A stretch of 64,000 nucleotides of DNA, from contig MWDF01000001.1 of assembly GCA_002070415.1 (NCBI GenBank), positions 1 to 64,000 on the forward strand. The letters are read 5' to 3'. Source of the stretch: Firmicutes bacterium ADurb.Bin153. GTDB taxonomy: Bacteria > Bacillota > DTU025 > MWDF01. Of the stretch, positions 63,944-64,000 are shown in pieces (position 1 is the first letter of the stretch; each line of letters starts with the position of its first letter). The position numbers and the translations under genes are program-made. The notes below the pieces were generated by a model, which saw only the letters and a list, made by a program, of their open reading frames with translations, did no database searches and was not told the origin of the DNA.

Positions 63944-64000
63944 TGATTTAGCCAGCATAAAGGCATTTAATTTTCTAACCGCACTAAGGCATATTCATAT

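Overview
The window is 64 kb of one bacterial chromosome, nearly all of it coding on the minus strand. Only rpsT, a MarR regulator and a DUF4139 protein are on the plus strand. The gene order is of the Bacillota type: phoH-pgpH-ybeY-cdd-era, lepA-hemW-hrcA-dnaJ-prmA-rsmE, comEA-comEC-holA-rpsT, and leuS-rsfS-yqeK-nadD-obgE. A T-box leader and a CIRCE operator fit this. The cell also seems to have an outer membrane, because two large porin-like proteins carry signal peptides and end in a C-terminal Phe. I infer a diderm, probably anaerobic lineage in or near the Bacillota. Codon use favours AGG and ATA, overlapping genes are common, and TTG/GTG starts are frequent. I cannot name the species.

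Layout (window coordinates). 1-75: possible end of an insertion sequence. 0.1-7.3 kb: queuosine genes tgt and queA, then era, cdd, ybeY, a PgpH-like c-di-AMP phosphodiesterase and phoH. 7.4-11.0 kb: a membrane-anchored unknown, FloA and two NfeD proteins. 11.0-13.5 kb: rpsU, a HIT hydrolase, mtaB and a QueT-like transporter. 13.8-15.9 kb: three tandem paralogous lipoproteins of unknown role. 16-23.4 kb: trxA, rsmE, prmA, dnaJ, hrcA (CIRCE, no grpE/dnaK), hemW and lepA. 23.5-33.6 kb: rpsT, holA, comEC and comEA, with a Ugp-like ABC importer and a secreted PHP phosphoesterase inserted between holA and comEC. 33.6-39.4 kb: leuS under a T-box, rsfS, yqeK, nadD, obgE. 39.4-43.9 kb: two adjacent radical-SAM peptide-modification (RiPP) systems. 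44-47 kb: three M42 aminopeptidases. 47.3-49.5 kb: two zinc-ribbon proteins with an unknown 398-residue protein. 49.9-54.9 kb: marR, tRNA-Leu(GAG), oppDF, a nicotinate phosphoribosyltransferase, a lytic transglycosylase and coaE. 55.1-62.3 kb: two porins and polA. 62.4-63.8 kb: a DUF4139 protein.

Most notable observations. (1) The leuS T-box leader has a Leu CUC specifier, an apical AGAGAG/GGUG region, an AGGGTGGTACCGCG box and a terminator, and a complete tRNA-Ala(GGC) gene sits in it where the stem III loop should be. (2) A compact RiPP locus contains a LuxR-type regulator, an unlisted 33-residue peptide with a strong ribosome binding site, a radical-SAM/SPASM enzyme with a PqqD-like N-terminus, and a CPBP membrane protease. 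(3) Directly upstream is a SCIFF system whose 49-residue six-cysteine precursor lies in another frame over the 5' end of its maturase gene. (4) The second porin has a long, hairpin-rich 5' leader, and its promoter shares 13 identical bases with the Ugp operon promoter.
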